Shown in pieces: positions 4,356-5,971 of a stretch of 5,971 bases of DNA (its first letter is position 1; each line of letters starts with the position of its first letter). The translations under genes were made by a program, and so were the position numbers. The stretch is from Pseudomonadota bacterium (GTDB taxonomy: Bacteria; Pseudomonadota; Alphaproteobacteria; Rhizobiales; Beijerinckiaceae): NCBI GenBank assembly GCA_021812505.1, contig JAKANG010000112.1:1-5971 (forward strand), read 5' to 3'. The notes beneath the pieces are model-generated. The model saw only the letters and a program-made list of their open reading frames with translations. It had not been told where the DNA came from and searched no databases.

Positions 4356-5219
4356 ATGCCTGAAATTGCGTGGCGGGGCGATGCGTCGCCTCGCGCAAAG
4401 ACCTTGGCCGCCCTGCGTCTGGCGCTCGCCCGAATCGAAGGGCGGAGCGACGGCGGCGTTCAGGCCGCGTCGATGGAGCGCGCCCGCCTTTTCTCTCTGG
4501 GCGCGGCGGATGTCGACGCTTTCCTCGGCGGCGGCCTGAGCCGCGCCAGCCTGCATGAAGTGCTGGCGCCGCGCGGCGCCGATTGGTCTGCCGCCTCCGG
4601 TTTTGCTCTTGCCCTTGCCTTGCGCGCGGCGGCTGGAAGGCCGGTGCTCTGGACGCGGCAGGATTTTCTCGAAGCCGAGGCGGGAAGGCTGAATGGCGTG
4701 GGACTGGCGGAATTCGGCGTCGATCCCGCTGTCTTTTCCCTGGTGCTTGGCCGGGACGCCCAAGCCGTCTTGCGCGCGGCCGTCGACGCCGCGCGATGCA
4801 GGAGCCTTGGCGCCGCCATGATCGAAATTTCCGGCTGCCCGCGCGCGCTCGATCTCACCGCGACCTTGCGTCTGGCGCGAGCGGCGGAACGATCCGGCGT
4901 CACGCTGTTCCTGCTGCGTATCCGCGTCGGCGAGGCGACGCGGGCGCCGCCCAGCGCCGCCGTCTCGCGCTGGCGGGCGCATGCGCAAAATTCCCGGCCC
5001 TTGTTCGCCAATGCGCCGGGCGCGCCGAATTTTTCCGTGACCTTGCTGCGGCATCGCGGCGGCGCGGCCGACCGTTCCTGGCGTTTGGAGTGGCAGCGTG
5101 ATCGAGGCTTCCTTCGTGAAATCGCAGAGGCTCGCAATGCGCCGCTATCTGGCCTTGTTCCTGCCTTTCCTGGCGACGGAGCGGCTGTATCCGCGACGCC
5201 GAGACGACGGGCCGGATGA
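4356..5219 (+). CDS. imuA: ImuA, RecA-like accessory protein of SOS mutagenesis
   Basis: This encodes 287 residues, within the usual size range of ImuA, a RecA/SulA-related protein that works with ImuB and the polymerase DnaE2 in damage-induced mutagenesis. Typical features are the opening segment around residues 44-70 (RLFSLGAADVDAFLGGGLS, then LHEVLAP), followed by the region that replaces the RecA Walker A loop (APRGADWSAASGFALALAL, 71-89), which lacks a GK[ST] signature. Next come core strands VLWT (97-100) and AAMIEIS (153-159). The C-terminal part has a PGAPNFSVTLLRHRGG-type motif (221-236) and a W-x-L-E-W strand. The first in-frame ATG after a TGA at 4350 is 4356. It has no Shine-Dalgarno sequence, and the leader may be very short. 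It is preceded by a SOS box, and its 3' end overlaps imuB by 83 bp, so the two are co-expressed. Confidence 0.85.
   Translation: MPEIAWRGDASPRAKTLAALRLALARIEGRSDGGVQAASMERARLFSLGAADVDAFLGGGLSRASLHEVLAPRGADWSAASGFALALALRAAAGRPVLWTRQDFLEAEAGRLNGVGLAEFGVDPAVFSLVLGRDAQAVLRAAVDAARCRSLGAAMIEISGCPRALDLTATLRLARAAERSGVTLFLLRIRVGEATRAPPSAAVSRWRAHAQNSRPLFANAPGAPNFSVTLLRHRGGAADRSWRLEWQRDRGFLREIAEARNAPLSGLVPAFPGDGAAVSATPRRRAG
5126..5130 (+). promoter_or_regulatory. Ribosome binding site of imuB inside imuA
   Basis: AGAGG lies six bases before ATG 5137, within the imuA coding sequence. It favours ATG 5137 over the in-frame upstream GTG codons at 5098 and 5116. Confidence 0.6.
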
Positions 5220-5971
5220 CGCGGCGCCTTTCGCCCTCGTCGAAAGGAAAGGCAATGCGCAACGGCTCCATGCGCTCAATCCCGCCGCCTTGCGTCAGGG
5301 GCTCGCGCCGGGCATGTCCTTGGCGGACGCGCGCGCCCGCCTGCCGCAGCTTCGCGTCGCTGAAGCCGACCGGCGCGCGGACAGCGAAATCCTTTGCCGG
5401 CTGGCGGCGCATTGCGAACGCTATACGCCGCTGACGGCTTTGGACGCGCCTCATGGCCTCATGCTCGACGTTTCGGGCTGCGCCCATTTGTTCGGCGGCG
5501 AAGCCGGGCTCGTCTCTCTCGTTCTCGGCGATATGGCGGCGCGCGGCTTCACTGCACGCGCGGCGCTGGCGCCGACGCCTGATTGCGCGCGGGCTCTGGC
5601 GCGCTTTTCATCCGGCGGAATCTTTCCGCTCGATGAGGCCGAGGCCGCCGTGGGAAAATTGCCGCTTGCCGCTTTGGAGATTGACGACGACAGGCTGCTC
5701 GCCCTGAGCCGCGCCGGGTTGAGGACGTTGGGCGATCTGGCCAGCCGTCCCTCGCGCGCTTTCGCCGCGCGTTTCGGCGCCGATTTCCCGCACAGGATCG
5801 AGCGCCTGTTCGGACGGGAGGACGTGCGCGTCACGCCCCTGCGCCCGCCGCCCGATTGCATGGTCGAGCGGCATTTCGCCGAACCCCTGACGCAGCGCGA
5901 GTCCATTGAAACCGTCCTGGCGGATCTGATCCGCGAGATTCGGGCGCTGCTCGAAAGGCGCGGGCAGGGCG
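5137..5971 (+). CDS. imuB: ImuB, Y-family polymerase-like protein (3' end missing)
   Basis: The frame is open from ATG 5137 to the right edge, with 278 residues visible; full-length ImuB is usually about 500, so the C-terminal half is missing. The N-terminus MRRYLALFLPFLATERL is characteristic of ImuB. The palm-like region follows: ALNPAALRQGLAPGMSLADARARLP (46-70), ERYTPLTALDAPHGLMLDVSGCAHLFGG (94-121) and the helix-hairpin-helix segment LLALSRAGLRTLGDLASRP (187-205). The little-finger domain begins near 245. The acidic residues that bind metal in active Y-family polymerases are replaced (LFLPFLATE for D-x-D-x-F-x-x-x-E; LTALDAPHGLMLDVSG for S-x-D-E), as in known ImuB proteins. These act as adaptors linking the beta clamp, ImuA and DnaE2. 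ATG 5137 has AGAGG at a good distance and gives the expected N-terminus. It overlaps imuA by 83 bp and shares its LexA control. Confidence 0.93.
   Translation, partial: MRRYLALFLPFLATERLYPRRRDDGPDDAAPFALVERKGNAQRLHALNPAALRQGLAPGMSLADARARLPQLRVAEADRRADSEILCRLAAHCERYTPLTALDAPHGLMLDVSGCAHLFGGEAGLVSLVLGDMAARGFTARAALAPTPDCARALARFSSGGIFPLDEAEAAVGKLPLAALEIDDDRLLALSRAGLRTLGDLASRPSRAFAARFGADFPHRIERLFGREDVRVTPLRPPPDCMVERHFAEPLTQRESIETVLADLIREIRALLERRGQG

Noticed and set aside
4113..5054. Long minus-strand open frame (313 codons) opposite imuA
   Set aside because: Arg/Ala/Gly-rich shadow of imuA without recognisable domains; the + strand reading has ImuA motifs and a SOS box.
5098..5100. GTG 5098 (or GTG 5116) as the imuB start
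   Set aside because: They would add 13 or 7 residues before the characteristic MRRYLALF start, and the AGAGG site is placed for ATG 5137.
5451..5906. Minus-strand open frame opposite imuB
   Set aside because: Ser/Arg/Ala-rich shadow; imuB reads continuously through this region on the + strand.
1..5971. Mobile elements, CRISPR arrays, tRNA or rRNA genes
   Set aside because: No transposase or integrase motifs, no regularly spaced repeats, and no tRNA cloverleaf or rRNA-like stretch were seen.

Overview
The window is GC-rich with strong G/C preference at third codon positions. It carries an imuA-imuB cassette preceded by a GAAC-N7-GAAC SOS box, the LexA recognition format of alphaproteobacteria. 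It therefore most likely comes from an alphaproteobacterial chromosome, probably of the Hyphomicrobiales (rhizobial/methylotroph) type. The exact genus cannot be read from the sequence.

Layout, with all confident genes on the + strand: (1) 1-1122, the 3' part of a polytopic membrane protein of unknown function, cut by the left edge. (2) 1123-1571, a 449-bp stretch without a convincing gene. It holds a 14-bp perfect palindrome and, close to the next gene, an AT-richer patch with two TTGAC copies exactly 11 bp apart. (3) 1572-2024, a 150-residue MarR-like winged-helix protein. (4) 2080-2757 and 2754-4082, an OmpR-class response regulator and its membrane histidine kinase, overlapping by 4 bp. 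(5) 4083-4355, an intergenic region with a perfect 9-bp hairpin, a possible small antisense gene, a promoter-like sequence and the SOS box. (6) 4356-5219 imuA and 5137-end imuB, overlapping by 83 bp, with imuB cut by the right edge.

Two regulatory units lie side by side. The winged-helix gene, regulator and kinase may form one signalling locus. The kinase has an extracytoplasmic sensor domain of about 135 residues with a C-x3-C pair, and its ATP-binding domain is degenerate, with a broken G1 box and no F box. The target genes of the pair are not visible. The imuAB unit is a DNA-damage-inducible mutagenesis cassette: ImuA and ImuB normally work with the error-prone polymerase DnaE2, which would be expected just beyond the right edge.

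I did not find convincing evidence of an unknown multi-gene system. The least explained items are the short direct repeats in front of the winged-helix and response-regulator genes, the G7 tract in the kinase ATP-binding domain, and the putative antisense gene whose start codon sits inside a perfect hairpin.
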